Shown here: positions 39,927-49,135 of the stretch, one piece after another
Position numbering within the stretch: the first letter of the stretch is position 1
How the letters are laid out: the number at the start of each line of letters is the position of its first letter
Assembly: GCA_018828385.1 (NCBI GenBank)
Contig: JAHJVE010000008.1
Span: 124,001 to 188,000 of the forward strand
DNA length: 64,000 nucleotides
Origin: Gammaproteobacteria bacterium
GTDB lineage: Bacteria; Pseudomonadota; Gammaproteobacteria; Burkholderiales; Rhodocyclaceae
Direction of reading: 5' to 3'
Translations under genes and position numbers: made by a program
The notes under the pieces: model-generated
What the model was told of the DNA's origin: nothing
Seen by the model: only the letters and a program-made list of their open reading frames with translations
Database searches by the model: none

Positions 39927-41354
39927 ATGAGCCAACAAAATATGAAACCGGTCTGGGTCGTAGATGACGATCGCTCCATTCGCTGGGTGCTGGAAAAAAC
40001 CCTGTCCCGCGAAGGAATCCCGTTCAAGAGTTTTGCCTCGGCCAGCGAGGCCATTTCGCAGCTCGAACAAGGCCTCGAGCCGCCGCAGGTACTGATGTCC
40101 GACATCCGCATGCCCGGCCAGTCGGGGCTGGAGCTGCTGCAGGAGGTGAAAACCCGTTTCCCGTCGGTGCCGGTCATCATCATGACGGCCTACTCCGATC
40201 TCGAAAGTGCGGTCGCTGCATTCCAGGGAGGCGCCTTCGAATACCTGCCGAAACCTTTCGACGTCGATCAGGCGGTCGAACTGATTCGCCGCGCTATCGA
40301 CGAATCGATGCACCAAAGCGGTGCGGCCGAGGAAGAGGGGCTGGTGCCGGAGATTCTCGGCCAGGCGCCGGCCATGCAGGAAGTCTTCCGCGCCATTGGC
40401 CGGCTGGCCCTGTCGCATGCGACGGTGCTGATTACTGGCGAGTCGGGTTCGGGCAAGGAGCTGGTGGCGCGCGCCCTGCATCGCCACAGTCCGCGTGCCG
40501 ACAAGCCGTTCATCGCCATCAACACGGCGGCGATTCCCAAGGATTTGCTCGAGTCGGAACTGTTTGGCCATGAGCGCGGCGCCTTTACCGGCGCCCAGGC
40601 TCAGCGCCGCGGCCGCTTCGAGCAGGCCGAGAGCGGCACGCTGTTTCTTGATGAAATCGGCGACATGCCGGCCGAACTGCAGACCCGTCTGCTGCGCGTT
40701 CTGTCGGACGGGCATTTCTACCGTGTCGGCGGTCATTCGCCGATCAAGGCCAACGTCCGGGTCATCGCGGCGACGCACCAGAATCTCGACACGCGGGTCA
40801 AGGATGGCCTGTTCCGCGAAGACTTGTTCCATCGCCTGAACGTCATTCGCGTTCGTTTGCCGGCCCTGCGTGAACGGCGCGAAGACATTCCCTTGCTGGC
40901 TCGCCATTTCCTGCAAAAGAGCGCACGGGAACTGGGCGTCGAAACCAAGCGGCTGACAGAAGCAGCCCTGAAATACATGAGCGGCCTCGATTTTCAGGGC
41001 AACGTGCGGCAACTGGAAAACCTTTGCCACTGGCTGACCGTCATGGCGCCGGGCCAACAGGTCGATATCAGCGACCTGCCCGGCGAACTGCGCGAGGCCA
41101 CACCGGTGTCGCTGGCCACCGATTGGGAAAGCGCGCTGGAAGGCGAGGCCGACCGCATGCTGGCGCGCGGCATTCCGGATATCCACGGCGTTCTGTCGCA
41201 GGTTTTTGAGCGCATCCTGATCGCCCGGGCGCTGGCCCATACCGGCGGTCGACGCATCGAAGCGGCGCAGGCGCTGGGCATCGGGCGCAACACGATCACC
41301 CGCAAGATCGCCGAACTCGGCATCGATGGCGGCAAGGAGCACGCGGCGGAGTAA
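39927..41354 (+). CDS. ntrC: Nitrogen regulation response regulator NtrC
   Basis: A 475-residue sigma-54 activator. Receiver domain with phospho-acceptor Asp in MSDIRMPG near residue 58; AAA+ domain with Walker A GESGSGKEL near 171, the sigma-54-contacting ERGAFTGAQ near 219, Walker B TLFLDEIGDM; C-terminal Fis-type HTH (RIEAAQALGIGRNTITRKIA). It activates glnA and perhaps other RpoN promoters in the window. The start is taken at ATG 39927; the longer ORF overlaps ntrB. Confidence 0.94.
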   Translation: MSQQNMKPVWVVDDDRSIRWVLEKTLSREGIPFKSFASASEAISQLEQGLEPPQVLMSDIRMPGQSGLELLQEVKTRFPSVPVIIMTAYSDLESAVAAFQGGAFEYLPKPFDVDQAVELIRRAIDESMHQSGAAEEEGLVPEILGQAPAMQEVFRAIGRLALSHATVLITGESGSGKELVARALHRHSPRADKPFIAINTAAIPKDLLESELFGHERGAFTGAQAQRRGRFEQAESGTLFLDEIGDMPAELQTRLLRVLSDGHFYRVGGHSPIKANVRVIAATHQNLDTRVKDGLFREDLFHRLNVIRVRLPALRERREDIPLLARHFLQKSARELGVETKRLTEAALKYMSGLDFQGNVRQLENLCHWLTVMAPGQQVDISDLPGELREATPVSLATDWESALEGEADRMLARGIPDIHGVLSQVFERILIARALAHTGGRRIEAAQALGIGRNTITRKIAELGIDGGKEHAAE

Positions 41355-41364
41355 AATCCGCGGC

Positions 41365-42156
41365 ATGACACTGATCGATCCCGTCTTGCTGAAAGCGCGG
41401 CTGGCTAATTTGGCCGGCCGCTTTGACGTCGACGCGCTGGACGACTGCGACTCAACGAGCAGCGAACTCATGCGCCGGGCCGAGCGCGGTGCACCGTCCG
41501 GCTCGGTCGTCGTCGCCGACCGGCAAAGCGCCGGGCGCGGGCGTCGGGGGCGCAGCTGGTTGTCATCGCCCGAATCCAGTTTGACCTTTTCCTTGCTCTG
41601 GCGATTTCCCGGCAATGCGGCCAGCCTGAGTGGCTTGTCGCTGGCGGTCGGCGTTGGTCTGGCTCAGGCCATGGAAAGCCTGGGTGCCAAGGGCGTTTGC
41701 CTGAAATGGCCGAACGACGTGCTGCTGCGTTCCGGCGACGATTTTGCCAAACTGGCCGGCATCCTGGTCGAACTGTCGTCTGACCGCCGTGGCACACAGG
41801 CGATCATCGGCATCGGCCTCAACCTTGTGCCGCCAACGGGTGACTTGCCGCAGCCGGCGGCCGGTTTGAGTCAGGCTTGTCCGCATCCATGTGATCGCCA
41901 CGATGTCCTGGCCGCCATCCTCGGCCAGTTGGCGGCCGCCCTCGATACTTTCACGGTCAACCGGTTTTTTGGCCTGAAAATGAAATGGCAGAGTTATCAC
42001 GCCTGGCAGGATCAGACCGTACAAATCCTCGGCGAGGGTGAAGAACCGAAGCGCGGCCGCTGCCTGGGTGTCGATGACGAAGGTGCCTTGCTGCTCGAAA
42101 CCACGGCCGGGATCGAACGCATCTTTTCCGGCGACGTCAGCCTCCGCCGCGCATGA
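41365..42156 (+). CDS. birA: Biotin-[acetyl-CoA-carboxylase] ligase
   Basis: A 263-residue biotin protein ligase without the N-terminal repressor HTH. Motifs: STSSELMRRA, the adenylate-binding ADRQSAGRGRRGRSW near residue 50, and LKWPNDVLL near 112. It attaches biotin to carboxylase carrier protein. The C-terminal domain contains a copy of the dispersed repeat (encoding FTVNRFFGLKMKWQ). It overlaps coaX by 4 bp, a common pairing. Confidence 0.93.
   Translation: MTLIDPVLLKARLANLAGRFDVDALDDCDSTSSELMRRAERGAPSGSVVVADRQSAGRGRRGRSWLSSPESSLTFSLLWRFPGNAASLSGLSLAVGVGLAQAMESLGAKGVCLKWPNDVLLRSGDDFAKLAGILVELSSDRRGTQAIIGIGLNLVPPTGDLPQPAAGLSQACPHPCDRHDVLAAILGQLAAALDTFTVNRFFGLKMKWQSYHAWQDQTVQILGEGEEPKRGRCLGVDDEGALLLETTAGIERIFSGDVSLRRA
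41952..41987 (+). repeat. Dispersed repeat copy D, inside birA
   Basis: CACGGTCAACCGG then GGCCTGAAAATGAAATGG matches both ends of copy A with a divergent centre; it is read through in the birA frame. Confidence 0.5.
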
Positions 42157-42869
42157 TCGTCTGTCTCGACAGCGGCAATAGCCGCATCAAATGGGGCGTC
42201 CATGACGGCAAGCAGTGGCTGGCCCAGGGCGCAGTCGCCCACGCCGAGATCGAGCAGCTGCGGCAGCTGGTCAGCGACTGGCCGCATCCGGCCAAGGTCA
42301 TGCTGGCCAATGTCGCCGGTGCCGAGGCTGGTGAGCGAATTCGCCAGCAGTTGGCACCATGGCTGCCGGTGTTTTTTGAAGTCGGCTCGGAAGCTGCGCG
42401 GTGCGGTGTCACCAACCATTATCTAAAACCCGAAAAGCTCGGCGTCGACCGCTGGTGCGCGCTGATCGGCGTCCGCGGCCTGAGCCGGACGGCGGCCATC
42501 GTCGTCATGGCCGGAACGGCGACGACCATCGATACGCTCGACGCCGACGGCAATTTCCTCGGCGGACTGATCCTGCCCGGCGGCGATCTGATGCGCCGTT
42601 CGTTGGCTGCCGACACGGCGGCCCTTCCGTTTGCCGATGGCCGCCACGCCGACTACCCGCGCTGCACGGACGATGCCATCGTCACCGGCTGCATCGAGGC
42701 GCAGGTCGGCGCCATCGAACGGGCCTGGCAGCGACTCGGCAATATCGACAAGGTCTGCCTGCTGTCCGGCGGCAACGCGGCCAGCCTGGTGCCGCATCTC
42801 GGAATCCGCTGGCGGGCGGTCGCCAATTTGCCGCTGGAAGGTTTGCTCCGTCTGGCGTTCGACGCTTGA
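42153..42869 (+). CDS. coaX: Type III pantothenate kinase
   Basis: A 238-residue kinase of the ASKHA superfamily, first step of coenzyme A synthesis. The N-terminal phosphate loop DSGNSRIKWG, the substrate-site KLGVDRWCALIG and AGTATTIDTL near residue 122 are characteristic. It overlaps birA (ATGA). Size fits the family. Confidence 0.93.
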   Translation: MIVCLDSGNSRIKWGVHDGKQWLAQGAVAHAEIEQLRQLVSDWPHPAKVMLANVAGAEAGERIRQQLAPWLPVFFEVGSEAARCGVTNHYLKPEKLGVDRWCALIGVRGLSRTAAIVVMAGTATTIDTLDADGNFLGGLILPGGDLMRRSLAADTAALPFADGRHADYPRCTDDAIVTGCIEAQVGAIERAWQRLGNIDKVCLLSGGNAASLVPHLGIRWRAVANLPLEGLLRLAFDA

Positions 42870-42926
42870 ACAAACCTCGGCGAGCGGTGACAATCCGCTG
42901 TCATTGCGCCACCTCCGGGAGATTCC

Positions 42927-43328
42927 ATGTTCGATCCGGTCATTAGCAGCCTGCCGGCCTTTGCCGGCTATTTCGCGACAGCCGTCGGCTTGCTCGCCGT
43001 TTTTCTCGTGCTCTATATTTTCGTCACGCCCTACAGCGAGCTGGCCCTGATCCGCGAGGGCAATACCGCGGCGGCGATCAGCCTCGGCGGCGCCATCATC
43101 GGCTACGCCCTGCCGATTGCCGTTTCGGTGGCGGTCAGCCATAACATTGGTGCCATGATCGGCTGGGGCGTCGTCGCCTGCCTGGTCCAGCTCATGGCCT
43201 ACATCGTCGCCCGCTTCGCGCTGCCGCAGATCAACCTGAACATTCCGCAAGGCAAGGTCGCCTCCGGGATTTTCCTCGCTTCGCTTTCCCTCGGCATCGG
43301 CATCCTCAACGCCGGCTGCATCGCCTGA
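42927..43328 (+). CDS. DUF350 membrane protein
   Basis: A 133-residue protein with four hydrophobic helices, including the TPYSELALIREGNTAAAISL loop typical of DUF350 (YjfL-like). It begins a run of genes (SPFH, DUF4178, small membrane protein, Gly/Cys-rich protein) often found together. Its function is unknown; a membrane-stress role together with SPFH is suspected. Confidence 0.88.
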   Translation: MFDPVISSLPAFAGYFATAVGLLAVFLVLYIFVTPYSELALIREGNTAAAISLGGAIIGYALPIAVSVAVSHNIGAMIGWGVVACLVQLMAYIVARFALPQINLNIPQGKVASGIFLASLSLGIGILNAGCIA

Positions 43329-43346
43329 CCATTCAAGGAGAAACTC

Positions 43347-44360
43347 ATGGCTCTGATGGACTTCATCAAGAAACAGTTTATCGACATCCTGCAATGGACC
43401 GAGGATGGCGACGGGACGCTGGCCTGGCGTTTTCCGATGGCCGAGATGGAAATCCAGAATGGCGCCAGCCTGACGGTGCGCGACTCGCAGATGGCGATCT
43501 TCGTCAACGAAGGCACGGTGGCTGATGTCTTTGGCCCCGGCATGGTCAAGCTGACGACGCAGACCCTGCCGGTCCTGACCTACCTGAAGAACTGGGACAA
43601 GCTGTTCGAATCCCCGTTCAAGTCCGACGTCTACTTCTTCTCGACGCGTACCCAGCTCGACCAGAAGTGGGGCACGCCCAACCCGATCACCATCCGCGAC
43701 CAGGAATTCGGCATCGTCCGCCTGCGCGCCTTCGGTATCTATTCGTATCACTTGACCGACCCGAAAGTTTTCTACCAGAAGATTTCCGGTACCCGCGACG
43801 CATACACGCGCGAAGAGCTCGAAGGTCAGCTGCGTAACACCCTGGTTGCCGGCCTGACCGACCTCTTCGGCGAATCCGGCGTGCCCTTCATCGACATGGC
43901 GGCCAACCAGGACGAGTTCGGCAAGGCAATGTTCGCCAAGGCGGCGCCGATGTTCGCCGAGTACGGTCTGGCGCTCGATTCGCTGGTCGTCCAGAACGTT
44001 TCTCTGCCCGAAGAACTGCAGAAGATTCTCGACCAGAAGATTGGCATGAACATGATCGGCGACATGCAGCGTTATACCCAGTACCAGGTCGCCAACAGCA
44101 TTCCTGATGCGGCCAAGAACGAGGGCGGCATGGCGGCGATGGGCGTTGGCTTGGGGGCCGGTGTCGGTTTCGGCCAAGTCATGGGGCAGGCGATGGGCGC
44201 TGCATTGCAGCCGACGGCACCAGCCTCCGCAGCGGCGCCGATGTCGGCTGACGAAGTCGTCGCGACGCTTGAAAAGCTGCACGGGCTGGTCGAAAAAGGC
44301 ATTCTGAGCCAAGCCGAGTTCGATGCCAAAAAAGCGGAATTGCTAAAAAAACTGAGTTGA
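43347..44360 (+). CDS. SPFH/band-7 domain protein with SHOCT tail (YdjI-like)
   Basis: A 337-residue cytoplasmic SPFH protein ('virion core protein'-like family). The SPFH domain spans residues ~20-230 (QMAIFVNEGTVADVFGPG, FRAFGIYSYHLTDPKVFYQ-like pattern). A Gly/Met-rich segment (GLGAGVGFGQVMGQAMGAAL) and a C-terminal SHOCT helix pair (LVEKGILSQAEFDAKKAELL) follow. No signal peptide. It probably forms oligomeric scaffolds with the DUF350/DUF4178 neighbours. Its stop codon lies in a repeat fragment (44356-44369). Confidence 0.9.
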   Translation: MALMDFIKKQFIDILQWTEDGDGTLAWRFPMAEMEIQNGASLTVRDSQMAIFVNEGTVADVFGPGMVKLTTQTLPVLTYLKNWDKLFESPFKSDVYFFSTRTQLDQKWGTPNPITIRDQEFGIVRLRAFGIYSYHLTDPKVFYQKISGTRDAYTREELEGQLRNTLVAGLTDLFGESGVPFIDMAANQDEFGKAMFAKAAPMFAEYGLALDSLVVQNVSLPEELQKILDQKIGMNMIGDMQRYTQYQVANSIPDAAKNEGGMAAMGVGLGAGVGFGQVMGQAMGAALQPTAPASAAAPMSADEVVATLEKLHGLVEKGILSQAEFDAKKAELLKKLS

Positions 44361-44369
44361 CCGTAGCAA
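44356..44369 (-). repeat. Dispersed repeat fragment E
   Basis: GTTGACCGTAGCAA is the core of the repeat on the minus strand. It supplies the stop codon of the SPFH gene and lies immediately before the GTG of the DUF4178 gene. Confidence 0.45.
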
Positions 44370-44370
44370 C

Positions 44371-46296
44371 GTGGCTGTAACTGCCCACTGCCCTTCCTGC
44401 GGGGCGCCGGTTGTCTTCAAATCGGCGTCCTCGGTCTTTGCCGTCTGCGAATATTGCCAGAGCACGCTGGTTCGCCACGACCAGAATCTCGAAGACATCG
44501 GCAAGATGGCGGCGCTGGTCGAGGACCGTTCGCCGCTGCAACTGGGGGCCGAAGGCAGCTACAAGGGCGTCCATTTCGCGCTGATCGGGCGCATCCAGAT
44601 CAAGTACAGCCAGGGCATCTGGAACGAGTGGCATCTGCTTTTCGACGACATGCGAAACGGCTGGCTGTCGGAGGCGGGCGGTGAGTATGTGCTCACCTTT
44701 GCCGAGCATGTCCAGGAGCCGCTGCCGGCGTTTGACGACCTCAAGATCGGCCAGCGTTTCGTGCTGGCCAGCCAGACGTGGACGGTCAGCAATATCGAAA
44801 ACGCCGAGTGCGTGGCCGGTCAGGGCGAGTTGCCGTTCAAGGTCGGCGCCGGCTATCCGGTTGCTGCGGTCGACCTGAGAAATCAGGCCAATTTCGCCAC
44901 GCTGGATTATTCGGAAACGCCGCCGCTGTTGTTCGTCGGCGAGGCGGTCGAGTTCAGTTCGCTGAAAATGGCCAACCTGCGCGACGGCATGGCCATTCCG
45001 ACCAAGGCCGTCGAAGCCCGCGTTTTTCGCTGCCCGAGCTGCGGCTCGCCGATGGCGGCCCGCTCGCGGGAAATTCTCGCGGTCGGCTGTGTTTCGTGTG
45101 GCGCTGTGGTCGATACGGCGGATGAGAGCCACAAGATTCTGTCGAAGGCGCTCGGCATGCGGGACGAGAAATATTCGCCACGCCTGCCGCTCGGCAGCAA
45201 AGGGCGCCTTGACGGCAAGTCGGTCGAAGTCATCGGTTTTCTCGTCAAACGCTGCGTGGCCGAGGGGCTTTTCTACCATTGGAGCGAATACCTGCTGGCC
45301 GGCGAGCAGGGCAGCTATCGCTGGCTGACCGAATACAACGGCCACTGGAATGTCGTCGATGTGCTGTCCAAGCCCCCGGCGGGCGGCATTGTCGAGGTCG
45401 AGAACGTTCGCTTTGGCGGGCAGGCTTTCAAGCATTTCTCGACGACGCAGGCGGCTGAGGTCGCGCAGGTCGCTGGCGAATTCACGTGGCGGGTCCGGCG
45501 CGGCGAAACCAATCGCGTTGTTGATTACGTGGCGCCACCGCTCATGTTGTCGAGCGAATCGACAGGCAACGATCTGACCTGGTCGCAAGGCTGCTACGTC
45601 GAGCCGCAAGAGATCGCCGAGGCTTTCAGGCTGAAAGCAGATTTGCCCGAGCCGACAGGCGTTTTCGCCAACCAGCCGAATTCATGGAGCGAGACGAATC
45701 GGCGGATCTGGGGGCTGTTCTGGAAGCTGGCGCTGGCCGCCATTCTGGTTCAGGCCTTCTTCATCTTTGTTTCCAGCGGCAAATTGCTGCTGCGTCAGGA
45801 TTTCACCTTCGAACCCTTGCGCGGCGACGAGGTGCTAACCCGCGAATTCGAGATCACCGGCAAGGCGCGCAAGATCGCCGTGCACAACCAGACCTCACTC
45901 GACAACAACTGGATCGGCCTCGACATGATGCTGGTCAACAAGGCGACCGGTGCCGCCTGGCCTGCCGCCCGCGAGTTGTCGTTCTACAGCGGATACGACG
46001 ACGGGCGGTGGACCGAAGGCAGCCAGAGCGACGAAATCGTCTTCCTGAATATTCCGGCCGGCACCTACTACCTGACGCTCGACCCCGACATGGCGCCGGA
46101 AAAGCCGGTGGCTGTGCGCGATCGGGTCGAAGTGCATACGGCTGGCGCCGGTTGGTCCAACTTCGTGCTGGTGATGATTTTCCTGATCATCTTCCCGATC
46201 TTCACCGCCACCCGCCATGCCGCCTTCGAGGCGCGGCGCTGGGCCGAAAGCGACCACGCGCCGGTGAGCAGTGACGATTCGGACGGAGACGACTGA
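44371..46296 (+). CDS. DUF4178 zinc-ribbon membrane protein
   Basis: A 641-residue protein, GTG start. Two zinc ribbons (CPSCGAP...CEYC near residue 7-30; CPSCGSP...CVSC near 225-250) precede two DUF4178 repeats (SYKGVHFALIGRIQIKYSQG and SVEVIGFLVKRCV). Two membrane helices lie near residues 450 and 600 (FWKLALAAILVQAFFIFVSS; NFVLVMIFLIIFPIF). It is coupled to the SPFH gene upstream and overlaps the 47-residue gene downstream. Biochemical role unknown. Confidence 0.87.
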   Translation: MAVTAHCPSCGAPVVFKSASSVFAVCEYCQSTLVRHDQNLEDIGKMAALVEDRSPLQLGAEGSYKGVHFALIGRIQIKYSQGIWNEWHLLFDDMRNGWLSEAGGEYVLTFAEHVQEPLPAFDDLKIGQRFVLASQTWTVSNIENAECVAGQGELPFKVGAGYPVAAVDLRNQANFATLDYSETPPLLFVGEAVEFSSLKMANLRDGMAIPTKAVEARVFRCPSCGSPMAARSREILAVGCVSCGAVVDTADESHKILSKALGMRDEKYSPRLPLGSKGRLDGKSVEVIGFLVKRCVAEGLFYHWSEYLLAGEQGSYRWLTEYNGHWNVVDVLSKPPAGGIVEVENVRFGGQAFKHFSTTQAAEVAQVAGEFTWRVRRGETNRVVDYVAPPLMLSSESTGNDLTWSQGCYVEPQEIAEAFRLKADLPEPTGVFANQPNSWSETNRRIWGLFWKLALAAILVQAFFIFVSSGKLLLRQDFTFEPLRGDEVLTREFEITGKARKIAVHNQTSLDNNWIGLDMMLVNKATGAAWPAARELSFYSGYDDGRWTEGSQSDEIVFLNIPAGTYYLTLDPDMAPEKPVAVRDRVEVHTAGAGWSNFVLVMIFLIIFPIFTATRHAAFEARRWAESDHAPVSSDDSDGDD

Positions 46297-46439
46297 TGTT
46301 CGACAAATTTACGCTCGCCACCGGTGTCTTCGCCGTGCTGCTTTTTGCCTACGCCCAGCAGCAGGGCTGGAACCTGTTCGACAACGTGGCCAACCCGGCG
46401 CATGGTGGCTCGGGCAGCAGCCGGACTTATCACAAGTAG
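46296..46439 (+). CDS. 47-residue membrane protein
   Basis: ATG overlaps the DUF4178 stop (TGATG). One helix (LATGVFAVLLFAYAQQQG) is followed by a polar Gly/Ser tail ending SRTYHK. The coupling suggests it is a real small component of the DUF350/SPFH/DUF4178 unit. Confidence 0.65.
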   Translation: MFDKFTLATGVFAVLLFAYAQQQGWNLFDNVANPAHGGSGSSRTYHK

Positions 46440-46443
46440 CCGG

Positions 46444-47112
46444 CTAGTCTCCGCCTCCGCCGCAGCCCCCACCACAACCGCCGCCATCGCCACCGCTGTC
46501 GGAACTTCCGGAGTCGCCTGAGCACCCGCCGCTACCACCGCCACAACCGATGTGGCTGGCGCAATAACCGGTTCCCGCCGCGCCGCCACTGGCTGCCAGG
46601 CAGTCCAGTTGATAGACGAAGCCACCGGCGATGCCCAGCGCGGCATCGAGGGCAAACAGGCGGGGCAGGCGTTCCGGGGCTTTCGGGTTGATTTTCTCGT
46701 GCGCGCAGGCCAGCCGCCAGGCGCGCTTGAGGCCATCGCTGGCCTGGGTCGGTGTGCGCATCGCTTCGGCCGGCGTGTGGTGCAGAAAGCGGCCGAAGGC
46801 GTGGCGGCAGAACTTGTCGTACTGGCGCGTGAACAGGATGAACTCGTGCCACGCATCATCGACCGCCTGCGACGGCATGGCGACCATGTGCCGGCCGGCC
46901 TTGCGGCAAAGCTGGAAGTAATCGTCGAGCGCCGCGAAGACCTCCTGGCGCTGCCCGGCGCTCAGTTCCGGGCGGCGCGCCGCCAGCCGTTTGTCGAGAA
47001 AACGCTGGTAAGGATAGGCGGCGATATACGCCCCGCGCCGCTGCCGGCTCCAGTTCCGCCAAAGCACCACGCTGGCGAGAACCAGCAGTGAAACGAGGAT
47101 GATCTTGCCCAT
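46444..47112 (-). CDS. Membrane-anchored Gly/Cys-rich protein
   Basis: A 222-residue protein with one N-terminal helix (KIILVSLLVLASVVLW), a helical domain (residues 30-155, including MPSQAVDDAWHEFILFTRQY) and a tail of Gly, Ser and Cys (CGGGSGGCSGDSGSS). Related Gly-rich-tail proteins occur near SPFH/DUF4178 genes. It starts 2 bp after the dehydrogenase stop. A much longer ORF in this frame is an artefact of the dehydrogenase gene. Function unknown. Confidence 0.75.
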   Translation of the reverse strand: MGKIILVSLLVLASVVLWRNWSRQRRGAYIAAYPYQRFLDKRLAARRPELSAGQRQEVFAALDDYFQLCRKAGRHMVAMPSQAVDDAWHEFILFTRQYDKFCRHAFGRFLHHTPAEAMRTPTQASDGLKRAWRLACAHEKINPKAPERLPRLFALDAALGIAGGFVYQLDCLAASGGAAGTGYCASHIGCGGGSGGCSGDSGSSDSGGDGGGCGGGCGGGGD

Positions 47113-47114
47113 GC

Positions 47115-48569
47115 TCAGCCGTTGATGTCGAAGCAGAGATACTTGATTTCGAGGTAATCCTCGATGCCGTACTTCGAGCCTTCGCGGCCGAGGCCGGACT
47201 GCTTGATGCCGCCGAAGGGCGCGACCTCGTTGGAAATCAGCCCGGTATTGACGCCGACCATGCCGTATTCGAGGGCCTCGCCGACGCGCCAGCAACGACC
47301 GACATCGCGTGTGAAGAAATAGGCGGCCAGGCCGAATTCGGTGTCGTTGGCCATGGCGATGGCTTCGGCCTCGGTTTCGAATTTGAAGAGCGGGGCGACC
47401 GGGCCGAAGGTTTCTTCGCGGGCGACCTTCATGGCTGTCGTCACGTCGGCCAGCACGGTCGGCTGGAAGAAATTGCCCCCGCGTTCGTGACGGGCGCCAC
47501 CACACAGCACGCGGGCGCCCTTGCTGAGCGCATCGGCGACGTGAGCCTCGACCTTGCTCAGGCCGGCGGCGTTGATCAACGGGCCTTGGGCGACGCCGGC
47601 TTCGGTGCCGTCGCCGACCTGGAGGCGGCTCGCCTTCTCGGCGAACTTGCCGGCGAATTCCTCGTAGATGCCCGACTGGACGAGGAAGCGATTGGCGCAG
47701 ACGCAGGTCTGGCCGGTGTTCCGGTATTTTGCCGCCAAAGCGCCGTCGACCGCCGCATTGACATCGGCGTCGTCGAAAACGATGAACGGCGCGTTGCCGC
47801 CGAGTTCCAGCGACAGCTTCTTGATGGTCGGCGCGCATTGCGCCATGAGCAGGCGACCGACCGCGGTCGAGCCGGTAAATGACAGCTTGCGGACGATGGG
47901 ATTGGCGCACAGTTCGCCGCCGATGTCGGCCGGCTTGCCGGTTATCACGTTCAACACGCCGGCCGGGAAACCGGCTTGCTCGGCCAGCACGGCCAGCGCC
48001 AGGGCGCTGAGCGGCGTCGCTTCGGCCGGCTTGATGACGACTGGACAGCCGGCGGCGAGAGCCGGGGCGACCTTGCGGGTGATCATGGCGAACGGGAAAT
48101 TCCACGGCGTGATGGCGGCGCAGACGCCGATTGGCTGTTTGATGACGATCAGCCGTGTGTTCGATGCCGGGCTGGGAATGCTCTCACCATAAGTGCGCTT
48201 GCCCTCTTCGGCAAACCATTCGATGAAGGAGGCGCCGTAGATGACTTCGCCCTTGGCTTCGGTCAGCGGCTTGCCGCATTCGGCCGTGATGATCTGCGCC
48301 AGGTCATCGGCGTTGTCGAGAATCAGCCGGTTCCAGGCCTGCAGGATCTGGGCCCGACGGCGGGCGGTCAGGGCGCGCCAGGCCGGCCAGGCAGCATTGG
48401 CGGCATCGATGGCGCGGCGCGTTTCAGCGGCGCCGCAGAGCGGCACTTGGCCGATCTGCTCGCCGGTCGCCGGGTTGATCACGGCGAAGGTCGCGCCGTC
48501 GTCGGCGGCATTCCAATTTTGGTCATTTTTTCCGGTTGACCGTAGCAATTGCGGATTCTGAAGATTCAT
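47115..48569 (-). CDS. gabD: NAD(P)-dependent succinate-semialdehyde dehydrogenase
   Basis: A 484-residue aldehyde dehydrogenase. The NAD site (ITPWNFPFAMITRK), catalytic Glu in LELGGNAPF near residue 256 and catalytic Cys in GQTCVCANRF near 290 are present. It is closest in style to GabD, which oxidises succinate semialdehyde in GABA degradation. The N-terminal ~15 residues (QLLRSTGKNDQNW) are encoded by a dispersed repeat copy, so the true ancestral start may be later. Confidence 0.9.
   Translation of the reverse strand: MNLQNPQLLRSTGKNDQNWNAADDGATFAVINPATGEQIGQVPLCGAAETRRAIDAANAAWPAWRALTARRRAQILQAWNRLILDNADDLAQIITAECGKPLTEAKGEVIYGASFIEWFAEEGKRTYGESIPSPASNTRLIVIKQPIGVCAAITPWNFPFAMITRKVAPALAAGCPVVIKPAEATPLSALALAVLAEQAGFPAGVLNVITGKPADIGGELCANPIVRKLSFTGSTAVGRLLMAQCAPTIKKLSLELGGNAPFIVFDDADVNAAVDGALAAKYRNTGQTCVCANRFLVQSGIYEEFAGKFAEKASRLQVGDGTEAGVAQGPLINAAGLSKVEAHVADALSKGARVLCGGARHERGGNFFQPTVLADVTTAMKVAREETFGPVAPLFKFETEAEAIAMANDTEFGLAAYFFTRDVGRCWRVGEALEYGMVGVNTGLISNEVAPFGGIKQSGLGREGSKYGIEDYLEIKYLCFDING
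48513..48551 (-). repeat. Dispersed repeat copy F, in the gabD start
   Basis: On the minus strand ATTGCTACGGTCAACCGG then AAAAAATGACCAAAATT, close to copy A. It forms codons 5-18 of gabD. Confidence 0.65.
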
Positions 48570-48632
48570 GGACTTGAAAATTCCTGTAAAAACGCTAAGT
48601 TGGCGTGTGTTTCAAGAGAGAGCCTGAGCCCG

Positions 48633-49133
48633 ATGCCTGTCCCGACCCTGTTGCTTTCCATTCTTTTGACCCTGCTCGTCGCGGCCTGTGGCAGTCCTTC
48701 GCCACGCTCCGGGTCATCGCCGGAAACTATAGCGCAAGGCTCGAGGCAGGTCAGCGAAAAGGGCAACGAAGTCGTGTTTTACGCGCTCGGCCTGATCGGC
48801 ACCGGCTATCGTTTCGGCGGCAAGAACCCCGAAGCCGGACTCGATTGCAGCGGCATGGTCAGCTACATCTACGGCCGGGCGGCCGGCCTCAAGGTCAGCG
48901 GCAGCGCGGCCGACATCGCGCGCCATGGCCGGGCGATCGAGCGGGCCGAATTACGGCCCGGCGACCTGGTTTTCTTCAATACACAGAATCGCTCGTTTTC
49001 GCATGTCGGCATCTTTATCGGCGAGGCACGCTTCATCCATGCCCCATCAACCAACGGCAAGGTCCGCATCGACCGCCTCAGCGACAGCTATTACGCCTCG
49101 CGTTTCGAGGCGGCCCGAGCCTTTTTCGACTGA
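48633..49133 (+). CDS. NlpC/P60 peptidoglycan hydrolase lipoprotein
   Basis: A 166-residue protein from ATG 48633. Lipoprotein signal with lipobox LVAAC (Cys19). The NlpC/P60 domain has catalytic Cys72 in LDCSGMVSY and His in FSHVGIF near 127. Such endopeptidases cut stem peptides or cross-links in the wall (Spr/MepS-like). It stands alone; no regulatory site seen. Confidence 0.9.
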   Translation: MPVPTLLLSILLTLLVAACGSPSPRSGSSPETIAQGSRQVSEKGNEVVFYALGLIGTGYRFGGKNPEAGLDCSGMVSYIYGRAAGLKVSGSAADIARHGRAIERAELRPGDLVFFNTQNRSFSHVGIFIGEARFIHAPSTNGKVRIDRLSDSYYASRFEAARAFFD

Positions 49134-49135
49134 AC

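Noticed and set aside
42423-44312. 629-codon open frame on the minus strand
   Set aside because: Covers coaX, DUF350 and SPFH genes in antisense; no recognisable domain.
47113-48105. 553-codon minus-strand ORF extending the Gly/Cys-rich gene
   Set aside because: The extra part is a shifted frame of gabD; the real start is ATG 47112.
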